A DNA stretch of 39,968 bases, taken from the IMG/VR virus record IMGVR_UViG_3300042453_005149, positions 1-39,968 of that record; one strand, 5' to 3'. Below, one piece after another: positions 24,920 to 32,677 of the stretch. Below the pieces are notes generated by a model. It was not told the DNA's origin, ran no database searches, and worked only from the letters and a program-made list of their open reading frames with translations. This DNA is from a virus. Position numbers and translations under genes: made by a program. How positions within the stretch are numbered: the first letter of the stretch is position 1; each line of letters starts with the position of its first letter.

Positions 24920-25629
24920 GATTCAAAGAATGGCTGGAAAAGATTGACGAGTCGGCCCCGAGAACACAGAACGCTCCCAGTCCGTTCACGGCCGCCGCCA
25001 ACGCAGCCAGTAGATTCGGCAGCGGTGCGACCCAACTCGCCATCTCGGCGGATTTGGACAACGCGACGGTGGCCGGTCTGGCGGGAGGGGTCGGCAGCGC
25101 TATAAACAGAAACCTTCAAAGAATGGGCCACAACATAGCACAGACGCCGAGAATAGAACCCTTCCCCAGAGACAAGAAGCCACTCATAGAGCACGGAAGC
25201 CTTCCGCTTCAATTGCCGATTATAGACGGAAGGCCCGTCCTGGGTCAGAGTTTCACTTACGGCAAGGCCGGTGTCAGAAGCCTCAGGGGATTAGTCTCGG
25301 ATCGTTCTTATGAGGACGGAAAAATCAGAAAGGTCGGCGAGGATTTGGACGAGATCGCTCCTCCCGGCAAGTTTGAACTTTATCAGCGAATAGAAAACAG
25401 GGAAGACGCGATCAGAAGTTATCAAACCGCCGTGAATTTCACGCAGGCGCTCATACACGTGATCATCAGGGATAAAATGCAAAACGTGGATAAGTTGAAG
25501 AACAAATACGACGTGGACTCCATGAAATTGGAATCCACCCAGACCAATGAAAACAATACAATAACTTGCGTCTTCTCATTCAAACCGAATGCGACAATGG
25601 TTGACAAGGACGATGGAGGGGAAATATGA
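24916..25629 (+). CDS. Unknown protein with capsid-targeting-like N-terminus
   Basis: 237 residues. It begins MRFKEWLEKIDESAP, a clear match to the M-x-F-x-x-W-L-x-x-x-x-E motif. Cleavage after IDE would leave a protein starting at Ser13. Residues 25-70 are small-residue-rich and helical (GGVGSAINRNLQRMGHNIAQ), and the C-terminal half has a helix (AVNFTQALIHVIIRDKMQNV) and a final beta segment. It is not recognised. Its start overlaps the previous stop (ATGA) and its stop overlaps the CCA-type enzyme gene, so the three are co-translated. I infer a packaged internal protein. Confidence 0.65.
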   Translation: MRFKEWLEKIDESAPRTQNAPSPFTAAANAASRFGSGATQLAISADLDNATVAGLAGGVGSAINRNLQRMGHNIAQTPRIEPFPRDKKPLIEHGSLPLQLPIIDGRPVLGQSFTYGKAGVRSLRGLVSDRSYEDGKIRKVGEDLDEIAPPGKFELYQRIENREDAIRSYQTAVNFTQALIHVIIRDKMQNVDKLKNKYDVDSMKLESTQTNENNTITCVFSFKPNATMVDKDDGGEI

Positions 25630-27200
25630 AATCATTCAAACAATTCGTGGAGCAGAGGTCCAAAGTAGTTTCCGAGGCCTCGGAGAAAAAGAACAACGAC
25701 TGGAAAAAGGAGTACGTCAAGCTCGAGAAGGGCTTCGTGCCGCCGAGCAACATGAGGCCGATCATCCAAGCGTTTCACGACAGCGGCAACATAGAGTTGA
25801 CCAATGACACCTCGTCCAAAGTTACGATGCCCAAGAAGTCCCTCTTCCTTGTGGGCGGCCCGGTTAGGGATTTCCTGATGGGCAAGAGACCCAAGGATCT
25901 GGACCTCGCCACGAACGCCACTCCCGAACAAATAGCGCTCATACTGCACAACGCTGGATTCAAGGTGGATCACGACGGAGAGGGCAATCCCGACTACGAC
26001 AAGACAGGAAAGACAGACAAGAATGGCAACCGGATCAAAGAGATGAAGCTCTCCTTTAGACCAGCGATGGCATCCAAAGACGACAACAAGAAATGGTACC
26101 TCAAGGGCCGTGACGCGAGCCAAGAAGGAAGACCGTTCGTAATAGGAGCCGTCGTCAACGGCGAGGAATTTGACATAGCCACCTTCAGGAAGGACGCGAA
26201 AACCATCAACGGCCAGTCGGAAGTGGACTTCGTGGACAATCCCCACGAGGACGCGGAACGAAGGGACTTGACCATCAACGCCATGTACATAGAACTCACG
26301 AAGGCCGACGGAGAAAACAACAAACTTTACGACCCGACCCGACAGGGATACCACGACGTTCACAACAGCAGGATCAGGACCGTCGGCAAGGCCGAGGACA
26401 GGTTCAACGAGGACAAGTTGAGAGTAATGAGAGCCATCAGGTTTTATTGCAAGTTCGGCAAGAATACCGACATGGACAAGGACATAGAAGCGGCGATACC
26501 GAAATTCAGAGACCTAGAAGGCGTAGCACTTGAACGCATCCGAGACGAATTCGTGAAGGGCCTGGAAGACCCGGAGATAGATCCGAGGAAATACATAAAC
26601 ACCTATGGTCGCCTCGGACTGTTGAGCAAGGTCCTGCCCGGCGTCATGCTTAACACGGCCGTACCGCCGCAACTCAGGGACAAGAAGGACAAGTTCCTCG
26701 CCCTCGCTTGGATACTACAGGACAACCCGCTAGGTAAGGTCGCCGAAGTACTCGGAAGATCACGCAGAATAGGAGACAAAGACCTCCAGACAGGGTGGTC
26801 AAATCAGGAGAGGGACATAGTTCTTTATCTCCTAAGGCTCAAGGAATTTGACATGGACCAACTGGACGACCTCGTCAGCAAGAAGAAGGTCTTGGGAGTC
26901 ACAAAAGATCAGATAAAGAAATGGGTGGAACTCTTCGACGTCGCCGACGACAAAGAGGTCAGGAGCGCCCGTCCGACATGGGCCCGCAGAGTTCGCACGT
27001 TCGCCGATTTCAACCCCGATCCGACAAAGTTGGTAAGTTGGTTCGCCCGAGACGAGAAGGGCCAGCCAACCAAAGACGTGCACCCGGAGATAAGACAGAT
27101 CAACATGGCCGACGTACCTCCTCAATTCAGAGGCTCAGTAATAAAGGACATCAACAAGAAGAAGATCAAACAAATGTTCGACGACCATTTCGCCGCCTGA
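25626..27200 (+). CDS. CCA-adding/poly(A) polymerase-type nucleotidyltransferase with N-terminal targeting-like segment
   Basis: 524 residues. Nucleotidyltransferase motifs of the class II tRNA CCA-adding/poly(A) polymerase family are visible: LVGGPVRDFLMGKRPKDLDL at about 75-94 (GG..RD and the DxD metal-binding aspartates), RRDLTINAMYI at about 212-222 and RFNEDKLRVMRAIRFYCKF at about 255-275. The C-terminal region is helical. The family adds CCA to tRNA 3' ends or A residues to RNA. The first 18 residues (MKSFKQFVEQRSKVVSEA) resemble T4 capsid-targeting leaders, and VSE before A fits prohead-protease specificity. An insertion of roughly 30 residues lies between about 100 and 165 relative to usual enzymes. 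A strong GGAGGGG site precedes it. Packaging is an inference. Confidence 0.88.
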   Translation: MKSFKQFVEQRSKVVSEASEKKNNDWKKEYVKLEKGFVPPSNMRPIIQAFHDSGNIELTNDTSSKVTMPKKSLFLVGGPVRDFLMGKRPKDLDLATNATPEQIALILHNAGFKVDHDGEGNPDYDKTGKTDKNGNRIKEMKLSFRPAMASKDDNKKWYLKGRDASQEGRPFVIGAVVNGEEFDIATFRKDAKTINGQSEVDFVDNPHEDAERRDLTINAMYIELTKADGENNKLYDPTRQGYHDVHNSRIRTVGKAEDRFNEDKLRVMRAIRFYCKFGKNTDMDKDIEAAIPKFRDLEGVALERIRDEFVKGLEDPEIDPRKYINTYGRLGLLSKVLPGVMLNTAVPPQLRDKKDKFLALAWILQDNPLGKVAEVLGRSRRIGDKDLQTGWSNQERDIVLYLLRLKEFDMDQLDDLVSKKKVLGVTKDQIKKWVELFDVADDKEVRSARPTWARRVRTFADFNPDPTKLVSWFARDEKGQPTKDVHPEIRQINMADVPPQFRGSVIKDINKKKIKQMFDDHFAA

Positions 27201-28079
27201 TCATTTGTTGTTTCTTCTCTTGTAAGACCTTATTACCTGATGAAGGTAATTGGTATTTATCGTCGGATTGTGCTCCATGATCGTGTCGTACGGGCCTTGG
27301 CCGGTGAAGTAGACGCCCTCTTCGTACTTGTAGAACTTCTTGTGGAACACGGGCGGGATTCCATTCTTGTAATGAATGAAATTTATGTTTTCATCATCGA
27401 ACATGAGAGGTGCGGCGAGGAACTTGCCCTTCATGGAACAGTGCTGGGAGCTTTCCGCGAGGGTTAGTTCCCAAGCCGCCTTCTCGCACGGAAAAGAAGA
27501 GTCCCTCTTTGACAATATGTCTAGCATGTTCATGTGAAGTTTGGAGAAGAACGTCTCCGATATGTATTCAAAAGGAGAATTGAAAACGACTGGCGCCGAG
27601 AAGAACGGAATGACGGGCAATTCGTCCTCTGCGATGCTCCTCTCTTCACACAAACGCTTTATCGCCGGAGATATCTCCTCCTTTATTGAATTCTCCTCGC
27701 CCGCCGAGAAGTCCTCGTAATTGTTTATGATCACCCCGTAATTATCCTCGCCCTCTCCGATGGAAACAGGATTCCTCAATATCATGTCGGCGTGTATCAG
27801 AACGAAAGGGAACTTGAGTGCCTTGTGGGCGATGGCATGCCGGAGAGCCAATGCCCTGTTGACCGGCGGATAGCCTCGTTCGGAGCCTTCGTTCGGATGC
27901 ATGAATTTGTTGCCGTACTTGACGAGATTGGAGGAAAATCCCCTGATCTTCTGCGACTCGTTCTCCGCCAAGCCTATGATGAGATTTTTCTCCAAACCCT
28001 GCATCAGGAAGCTCTCTATCAACAATTCCAACTGCCAATAGAAGTAACTTGAATTTTCGGCACTCACGAAGTATTGCAT
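27201..28079 (-). CDS. Glycosyltransferase-like protein, peptidyl-hydroxyproline/serine glycosyltransferase type
   Basis: 292 residues. The N-terminus (SAENSSYFYWQLELLIESF) and RGYPPVNRALALRHAI at about 68-83 resemble the plant hydroxyproline arabinosyltransferase/serine galactosyltransferase group, which has YF.WQ...L..S and YPP.N.PW. LIHADMILRNPV at about 93-104 sits where a metal-binding DxD-type strand belongs (H-A-D). The later SAPVVFN and HYKNGIPP segments also fit a GT-A fold. Phage homologues are known to occur near structural genes. The reaction is unknown. No ribosome site is seen, and an inverted repeat lies 12-33 bases upstream. Confidence 0.6.
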   Translation of the reverse strand: MQYFVSAENSSYFYWQLELLIESFLMQGLEKNLIIGLAENESQKIRGFSSNLVKYGNKFMHPNEGSERGYPPVNRALALRHAIAHKALKFPFVLIHADMILRNPVSIGEGEDNYGVIINNYEDFSAGEENSIKEEISPAIKRLCEERSIAEDELPVIPFFSAPVVFNSPFEYISETFFSKLHMNMLDILSKRDSSFPCEKAAWELTLAESSQHCSMKGKFLAAPLMFDDENINFIHYKNGIPPVFHKKFYKYEEGVYFTGQGPYDTIMEHNPTINTNYLHQVIRSYKRRNNK

Positions 28080-28090
28080 GAACTAAACTA

Positions 28091-28112
28091 GTCAAAAAGT
28101 CGTTTTTTTGAC
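28091..28112. repeat. Inverted repeat next to the sigma70-like promoter
   Basis: GTCAAAAA at 28091-28098 is the inverted complement of TTTTTGAC at 28105-28112, an eight-base stem with a six-base loop. It lies directly upstream of the -35 element and just upstream of the minus glycosyltransferase-like start. It could be an operator or, in the other reading, part of a terminator-like structure. Confidence 0.5.
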
Positions 28113-28140
28113 TTGACAAAACAACCAACTAACGTAGAAT
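28113..28140 (+). promoter_or_regulatory. Host sigma70-like promoter for the DUF2934 gene
   Basis: TTGACA at 28113-28118 and TAGAAT at 28135-28140, 16 bases apart, lie 23 bases upstream of the ATG at 28163. It is the best sigma70-type match I noticed in the window. It suggests host polymerase-driven early expression of the DUF2934 gene. Confidence 0.6.
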
Positions 28141-28162
28141 GACAACTTACAAGGAGAAAATT

Positions 28163-28444
28163 ATGTTTTTCAACACCATCTTGTCCCGTAAAAAAGAAAA
28201 TTCCCAAAGGTCTGTTTTTGATGGTCCGAACGACCCGACCATCATCGTGAGTTTTGAAGGAATAAGACAGCAAATAAGAGAACTCGCCTACAAGAAGTGG
28301 GAAGAAGCAGGTCAGCCCGAAGGCCAGGACGAGGAGTTCTGGGTGAGGGCCGAGAGAGATCTGTTCGGCGACGAACCTCTTGTGGACGGTGGCTACAGAA
28401 TCAGGATGGACGACGGGGAGTACGTCCTGGTCAGGCCCACTTGA
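28163..28444 (+). CDS. DUF2934-domain small protein
   Basis: 93 residues from the ATG at 28163 (MFFNTILSRKK), with AAGGAG seven bases before it. An upstream ATG at 28139 lies inside the promoter -10. The central IRELAYKKWEEAGQPEGQDE and EFWVRAERDL match DUF2934, a short helical domain common in proteobacteria, especially rhizobia and pseudomonads. Its function is unknown. The gene has its own host-like promoter (TTGACA, 16 bases, TAGAAT), unlike the surrounding late genes, so early expression in the host is likely. Confidence 0.75.
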   Translation: MFFNTILSRKKENSQRSVFDGPNDPTIIVSFEGIRQQIRELAYKKWEEAGQPEGQDEEFWVRAERDLFGDEPLVDGGYRIRMDDGEYVLVRPT

Positions 28445-28447
28445 CGC

Positions 28448-29260
28448 TTATTCATTGAACGAAGACAGTTTTGAATACTCGTCCAGAATGTCCGTTCTAT
28501 CCATGTGCACCCTCTGATTACAGAACGCAAAATGCACGGCCAAGGCCCCTCCGAAAATCTCGCTGGGTCTTTTTAGTTTTCTGGGCAGGTCTTCAGTCAG
28601 ATACTCCTCTTCGTTCCGAGCTATATCGGCTTTGATTTTGGCCATGTCGTATCCCATCCAAGAAATTGCGTTTATTGAAACTCGCTCGTGTTGATAGCAC
28701 ACCCATTTGCCGAAAGACGATCTCCATTTGTTCACCTCGCCCGATTTTAAATCCCGAATAAAGGAACGATGAACCTTTTCCGCGAACAATCCGTCTTCCC
28801 ACCCTACTCTATCCAAACAACCATACCCGCATAATTCGGCATGATCTATGAGTCCGTTCCGCTGGTGAATGTGGCTCATTACGGCGTTATTTATTGTGTT
28901 GGCGAAAACAAGGAAGGGCTTCCTGTTGTCAAGCCTATACGCCAGTAATTTCTTGAAGAAATCCTCATCTAAGTAAACGACGTCGTCGTCCAGTCTCACG
29001 TAGACGGAGTCCTTTTCTTGGGCGTATTTGAAGAACTTGTGAATATTTTCATTTGACACCTCATTTATGTCCGGAATCTCCACCAATGAAATCCAATTGT
29101 GATCCCGTGCCAAGTCCCTGCAGTATTCAATGTCCGACGCCACGTTCGTGTTCATCCAAAGGTGCCACTCGTCAAAGTCTTCCTTTTCTCTCAGAAGATT
29201 TTTGATTAACACTTCAAGATAACGTTTCCTTCCCGCCGGGGTCACCACAATTCTTCGCAT
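28448..29260 (-). CDS. Glycosyltransferase family 2-like protein
   Basis: 270 residues from the ATG at 29260 (MRRIVVTPAGRKRY); a TTG five codons upstream (29275) is possible, and neither has a clear ribosome site. YVRLDDDVVYLDEDFF at about 87-102 is a GT-A DxD motif (DDD), which binds a metal and nucleotide-sugar. IVVTPAGRKRYLEVLIKNLL is the usual first beta-alpha unit. The C-terminal part is Trp-rich and unassigned. The gene faces the DUF2934 gene tail-to-tail with three bases between. It could decorate virion proteins or host surface sugars; the substrate is unknown. Confidence 0.7.
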   Translation of the reverse strand: MRRIVVTPAGRKRYLEVLIKNLLREKEDFDEWHLWMNTNVASDIEYCRDLARDHNWISLVEIPDINEVSNENIHKFFKYAQEKDSVYVRLDDDVVYLDEDFFKKLLAYRLDNRKPFLVFANTINNAVMSHIHQRNGLIDHAELCGYGCLDRVGWEDGLFAEKVHRSFIRDLKSGEVNKWRSSFGKWVCYQHERVSINAISWMGYDMAKIKADIARNEEEYLTEDLPRKLKRPSEIFGGALAVHFAFCNQRVHMDRTDILDEYSKLSSFNE

Positions 29261-29290
29261 GTTGTATTTAGACAACTATTTGGTATCGCC

Positions 29291-29563
29291 ATGAGAAATG
29301 TGGAAAAAACACTATTTTATGTCATGCCAAAGAGTAAACTTGAAAAACAGAAGGAAGCCGAGGAGAGGGCGAACGCCAGGGCCAAGAGGAGCCACAAGGA
29401 TCAAATATCGCGACTTGACTCCCTGTTCGGACAAGGAACCGGGGCGGTGAAGGAAAGAGCCAAATTGCTCGCCCGGATGGAGACCAAGCCCAAGAAGGCA
29501 GACGAAGAGTCCGAGGATAAGCCGAGGAAGAAGTCGCGCAAAAAATCGGACGTCAAGGAGTGA
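29291..29563 (+). CDS. Small Lys/Glu-rich helical basic protein
   Basis: 90 residues from the first ATG; an internal ATG at 29324 (MPKSKLEKQKEAEE) is an equally possible start giving 79 residues. It is highly charged, with a predicted long helix (KLEKQKEAEERANARAKRSH) and a lysine-rich tail (RKKSRKKS). No known domain is seen. The charge pattern suggests a nucleic-acid-binding or packaged internal protein, which is only an inference. It overlaps the end of the next, convergent gene by 11 bases. Confidence 0.5.
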   Translation: MRNVEKTLFYVMPKSKLEKQKEAEERANARAKRSHKDQISRLDSLFGQGTGAVKERAKLLARMETKPKKADEESEDKPRKKSRKKSDVKE

Positions 29564-30413
29564 CCAGATCGGCGGACTCAAGCACGTGAGGAATTTCCGT
29601 CACCTTGCTGGGGTTTGAATTGCCTCCCGCATAGGTGTACTGAATCTTCCTCGCCAGATCTCCGGGAACGGCCCCTGCGGGATATTCTATTATCTGGGTT
29701 ATGCGGTCGCTGCCGTCCACGGTCAATTTCTGAAAGGTGAAAAGACCGGAGGCCCTGCCGCGCATCAATTGCCAATCGGCCTGCATGGCGGCCGGGTCAA
29801 ATCCAGCATTCTCTATCACCGCTTGGTCCACGGGATTCGTCTCGTCCAAGCGAACCAGAATCCCGACGGAGTCATCAAAATCCCTTACGTTCTCTACCGA
29901 ATGCCTATCAAAATAGACGGGCAACTCCGATACACCGGCTTTCTTGTTGAAACCCAGAGCCGTCTCCGCACCCGAATTGCCGAAATAAAACCTGACATTC
30001 TGCTTGTTGTGGTTCCTTGAGATCAAAACTGAATCCCCGCCCGGAACCGGCACTACGCTCGCCGTATATACGGAAAAGAAGGTCGCGTTTGAATTTAGAG
30101 CATTCACAACCTCTGCCGCAGTCGTGGCACTTGGATTAGATCCCGCCACATCTATTGAAACCCGAGCCCAGTTGCGGAATTCTTTGTCCCAAGCAAAGTT
30201 GAATTCAAGAAGACCACCGCCAGACGCACTGGAACTGCTACTGGACGAACCGGAAGTTCCTCCCGAAAGATCATAAGGACCCGCGTTCCAAGCCACCTGC
30301 TTGGATTGAAGGTTCTTGTTGGGCGCCACCTTGAAGGTGGGAATCAGTTTCCTGTCCGCCAACAACATGTATCCCTGATATTCTTGATCAAACAAATTCT
30401 GAAAAAAGGCCAT
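29553..30413 (-). CDS. Virion structural protein with polyserine linker
   Basis: 286 residues. It starts MAFFQNLFDQEYQGYMLLAD, then LIPTFKVAPNKN and a Gly/Ser-rich linker with seven serines in a row at about 54-63. The N-terminal pattern looks like a conserved structural protein of large myoviruses, but the role is unclear. The rest is beta-rich with a repeated-like LTVDGSDRITQIIEYPAG region. The start lies 30 bases from a TATATA box in a divergent gap. A tail, neck or decoration protein is possible. Confidence 0.55.
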   Translation of the reverse strand: MAFFQNLFDQEYQGYMLLADRKLIPTFKVAPNKNLQSKQVAWNAGPYDLSGGTSGSSSSSSSASGGGLLEFNFAWDKEFRNWARVSIDVAGSNPSATTAAEVVNALNSNATFFSVYTASVVPVPGGDSVLISRNHNKQNVRFYFGNSGAETALGFNKKAGVSELPVYFDRHSVENVRDFDDSVGILVRLDETNPVDQAVIENAGFDPAAMQADWQLMRGRASGLFTFQKLTVDGSDRITQIIEYPAGAVPGDLARKIQYTYAGGNSNPSKVTEIPHVLESADLVTP

Positions 30414-30442
30414 TTTTTTCCTCGGGTTGCTTCGCTACTCAC

Positions 30443-30448
30443 TATATA
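30443..30448. promoter_or_regulatory. TATATA box between divergent genes
   Basis: CTATATAG is 29 bases upstream of the minus structural gene start at 30413 and about 47 bases upstream of the plus gene at 30496. It is near-palindromic, so it could act either way. Candidate late promoter by likeness to TATAAATA. Confidence 0.35.
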
Positions 30449-30495
30449 GAGGCAAATCAGTCTAAATTTTCTCCAGCAACAACAAGAGGAAAACA

Positions 30496-30747
30496 ATGAA
30501 ATTTGAATCTAACGGAAAAAAAAGGACGATAAGAAAAGTATCAGAAAACGAATTCATCCTTGCGGGACATGCGATATATTTGAAATGGTCCATGAAGGAA
30601 GGCCCCGCCAAGGTTGAATTCCACTACGGACCGGTAGTTGAAGAAGGAAAGGATTTCTACGGACTAGGCAAGGCCGAAAAAATTGAACAGGTACACACGA
30701 ACGACCCCATGACCAAGGCGGTCAGGATCGTGACTAGCCCCTCTTGA
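30496..30747 (+). CDS. Small basic protein of unknown function
   Basis: 83 residues with a good AAGAGGAAAACA site before the ATG. It is beta-rich (KRTIRKVSENEFILAGHAIY, then KVEFHYGPVVEEGKDFYGLG). Not recognised. It overlaps the convergent gene at its end by 14 bases. It lies opposite the structural gene at 29.6-30.4 kb across a gap with a TATATA box. Confidence 0.55.
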   Translation: MKFESNGKKRTIRKVSENEFILAGHAIYLKWSMKEGPAKVEFHYGPVVEEGKDFYGLGKAEKIEQVHTNDPMTKAVRIVTSPS

Positions 30748-31090
30748 TCCCAGATATGTCCCAGATTCCCTTTTCGCCGTTGTTGGCCGCGTAGTCTTTT
30801 CCAGACTTGTGGGTGGGTTTGCCTTTAATACCAGATATATCCCAGACTCCCCCCTCGCCGCTGTTCATCTTCTCTTTTGACTTGGGCGGCAGATGAGTTA
30901 TGCCGAAGGAGCCTCCCTCCTTTCCTTTGTATATCCTTTCGTCTATAGACATGTAAAAAATTGCGTCCGCACTTCTGGTCAGATACCAAGAAGGTGGATA
31001 AAGACCTATACCGCCGTATCCAAGCGGATACAGTCCCGTCTTCGCCCCGGGGTTTGATCCTTCGGCCAAGAGCCACTCCCTGAAGTTCAT
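30734..31090 (-). CDS. Unknown protein with capsid-targeting-like N-terminus and short tandem repeat
   Basis: 118 residues. The start MNFREWLLAEGSNPG is the best match in the window to a T4-like targeting leader: ten residues ending LAE before Gly, the same spacing as the T4 leader cut after E. The C-terminal third has two copies of a GEGGVWDISGIKGK-like unit (second copy GEKGIWDISGIKRG). The middle is Gly/Tyr-rich. It overlaps the next basic gene by ATGA and has a GAGGGG site. I infer a packaged protein. Confidence 0.65.
   Translation of the reverse strand: MNFREWLLAEGSNPGAKTGLYPLGYGGIGLYPPSWYLTRSADAIFYMSIDERIYKGKEGGSFGITHLPPKSKEKMNSGEGGVWDISGIKGKPTHKSGKDYAANNGEKGIWDISGIKRG
30740..30860 (-). 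repeat. Two-copy WDISGIK repeat
   Basis: The C-terminus of the protein at 30734-31090 has two WDISGIK units about 27 residues apart, seen at DNA level as two similar ccagatatgtccca and ccagatatatccca stretches. Confidence 0.6.
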
Positions 31091-31302
31091 TCGCCCCTCG
31101 TCGATCTGTCTATGGCATCCCTTTTACCCTTTGCTCTGGAACCCTTTCTCTTTTCGCTCTCAATTGTGCCAGCCTTTCCGTGCTTCATGCTGTGCATGCT
31201 CTTGGATACTGCCCTCTGATGCAACTCCAAAGAGCTGAGCCTTTCCGGCATCTTGGTCGCATCCCTCTGATTTCTCTCGTTGATCCAATGTGAAAACTTC
31301 AT
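31087..31302 (-). CDS. Small basic protein with capsid-targeting-like N-terminus
   Basis: 71 residues, MKFSHWINERNQ at the start, then a Ser, Lys and Arg-rich body with a high positive charge. The motif matches M-x-F-x-x-W-I-x-E and cleavage after INE would free the basic part. It overlaps both neighbours by ATGA. DNA binding inside the head would fit the charge, but is not shown. It resembles T4 internal proteins only in size and composition. Confidence 0.6.
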   Translation of the reverse strand: MKFSHWINERNQRDATKMPERLSSLELHQRAVSKSMHSMKHGKAGTIESEKRKGSRAKGKRDAIDRSTRGE

Positions 31303-32120
31303 ATATTCAACATCCCCCTGAGTCCTCTTCTGTCGCTCCTCGTGTAGTTATCCGTCCCGTACGAAACTCCGTATCGGCACTTGTTGAATTCCACTGTCTG
31401 GAAAGGCGTCTCCATGGGCTCCACAAGATGAATGTTAATGCCCCTGTAGCCGAATTCTCCCTCGTTCTTGAGGCACTTGCCGATATCCCGCATCATGATC
31501 TCGTTGAGGCTTATGTCCAAAGCCCTGTAGGCCATCTGGATTGCGCTCATGAATCCACCGGGCATCTTCCATTCCTCTATGTTGAACTTTCTACCCATGA
31601 TCACGTATATGTCGTCGCAACCGGCTTCTATACACTGCTCCAGTGGGGCGAGTTGTCTGCTTCCCGCGTCCACCCATCCGTTCCTGTCCTCCACCAGAGC
31701 CGTTATGGCGACGGCCCCAAGGACCGCCTCCGCAAAATCATCCGAATTGCAGGACTTGTTGGAAACATACTCCATTCTTCCATCCTGTATGTTCATCCTT
31801 ACGACTACGCTCTCGCATATAGGGTCATTTTTCATGGCCTTTCTTACAATCTTTTCCATGGGTCTCTGATTCAATAACCCCCTCCGCCAAGGAAAGGTCC
31901 AGTTCACGCCGAACACGTCAAATATGTTTGATATGTCGGACCACATGTCGGCCAAACCCTTCGGGCCGAGATAAGAATAAGATGCAGCGCATATGGAGCC
32001 GGAGGATATTCCTATGGTAAAATCGGCATTTATTCCCTCGTTGTGAAGTCCGAGAGCCATTCCCGCCTGAACAGATCCCCTCGCTCCTTCTCCGGTGAAA
32101 CAGAATCCAACCTTGCTCAT
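31299..32120 (-). CDS. Patatin-like phospholipase
   Basis: 273 residues from the ATG at 32120 (MSKVGFCFTGEGARG), which overlaps the preceding stop as ATGA. Patatin landmarks are present: an oxyanion-type GEGARG loop at about 9-14, the nucleophile GISSG at about 36-40 (GxSxG), and the catalytic aspartate in DAG near residue 151 (usually DGG/DGA). The family is a Ser-Asp dyad lipase or phospholipase on membrane lipids. It has no signal peptide or membrane segment. Its operon has three capsid-targeting-like proteins around it. A role in membrane attack, lysis or host takeover is possible. Confidence 0.85.
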   Translation of the reverse strand: MSKVGFCFTGEGARGSVQAGMALGLHNEGINADFTIGISSGSICAASYSYLGPKGLADMWSDISNIFDVFGVNWTFPWRRGLLNQRPMEKIVRKAMKNDPICESVVVRMNIQDGRMEYVSNKSCNSDDFAEAVLGAVAITALVEDRNGWVDAGSRQLAPLEQCIEAGCDDIYVIMGRKFNIEEWKMPGGFMSAIQMAYRALDISLNEIMMRDIGKCLKNEGEFGYRGINIHLVEPMETPFQTVEFNKCRYGVSYGTDNYTRSDRRGLRGMLNI

Positions 32121-32428
32121 TTCTTCTTCCTCTTTTTCCTTTTCTTCTTGTCGCACGTGCATTTCGGATAACAAAAGCCGCAGCATCCAAGCCTGAATGG
32201 CACTTTTGCGACGTCTTTCGTGGTCGTCCCGCTATCCGTAGGAGGCGAAGCCGGTTGATCTCCCGATCCCGAAGAACCACCGCCATCGGAGGAGCCTCCG
32301 GGTGAAGGAGCACTAGATCCGGCTCCAGCGTCGCCACCTCCAGTTCCCCCGGCACCCGCAGCTCCACCGGCCGAACCGGCTGCTGCTCCGTCCTCCATCA
32401 ATCTCAACCAATCGGTGAACTTGATCAT
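32117..32428 (-). CDS. Gly/Ala/Ser-rich protein with targeting-like start and Cys/Lys tail
   Basis: 103 residues. The start MIKFTDWLRLMEDG matches the shared motif. Residues 15-65 are a Gly, Ala and Ser-rich linker. The C-terminus has a cysteine cluster (CCGFCYPKCTC) followed by a lysine/arginine run, which could bind metal and DNA. It has an AAGGAG ribosome site and a TATATA box 16 bases upstream of the start. It is the first gene of the patatin operon. Function unknown. Confidence 0.6.
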   Translation of the reverse strand: MIKFTDWLRLMEDGAAAGSAGGAAGAGGTGGGDAGAGSSAPSPGGSSDGGGSSGSGDQPASPPTDSGTTTKDVAKVPFRLGCCGFCYPKCTCDKKKRKKRKKK

Positions 32429-32444
32429 GATTTTTCTCCTTCGG

Positions 32445-32450
32445 TATATA
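32445..32450 (-). promoter_or_regulatory. TATATA box upstream of the patatin operon
   Basis: GGTATATACTC is 16 bases upstream of the first gene start at 32428, followed by AAGGAG. It is in a 40-base gap facing the plus DUF4177-like gene. Candidate late promoter for the four-gene operon. Confidence 0.4.
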
Positions 32451-32476
32451 CTCCTTTAAATCCGGGAATGACAAGT

Positions 32477-32677
32477 ATGAAATATGAATACAAATACGTG
32501 ATGTGCGTGTTGGATGAGAAGAACACTTCCCTCAAGGAATTGGAGAGGCTGCTCGCCGATGGCTGGGAACCAATAAGGGAAACGGGCATGCCGTCAAGCG
32601 GCTCCAACTATTCCGAGAACGCGCAACTGCCCACCTGCGTTTGCGTGCTGAGAAGGCAACTCACCAGTGACGAATGA
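32477..32677 (+). CDS. DUF4177-like small protein
   Basis: 66 residues from the ATG at 32477 (MKYEYKYVMC); an ATG three codons upstream (32468) is an alternative, and GGGA lies closest to the first but is at a better distance from the second. The pattern YEYKYV, then ELERLLADGWEPI matches the DUF4177 layout, a small beta-alpha domain of unknown function. Its ends face the convergent membrane-protein gene. Confidence 0.55.
   Translation: MKYEYKYVMCVLDEKNTSLKELERLLADGWEPIRETGMPSSGSNYSENAQLPTCVCVLRRQLTSDE

Noticed and set aside
27190-27210. Terminator between the convergent CCA-type and glycosyltransferase genes
   Set aside because: The stop codons are adjacent with no GC-rich stem and T-run. 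No convincing rho-independent terminator was found here or at other convergent ends.
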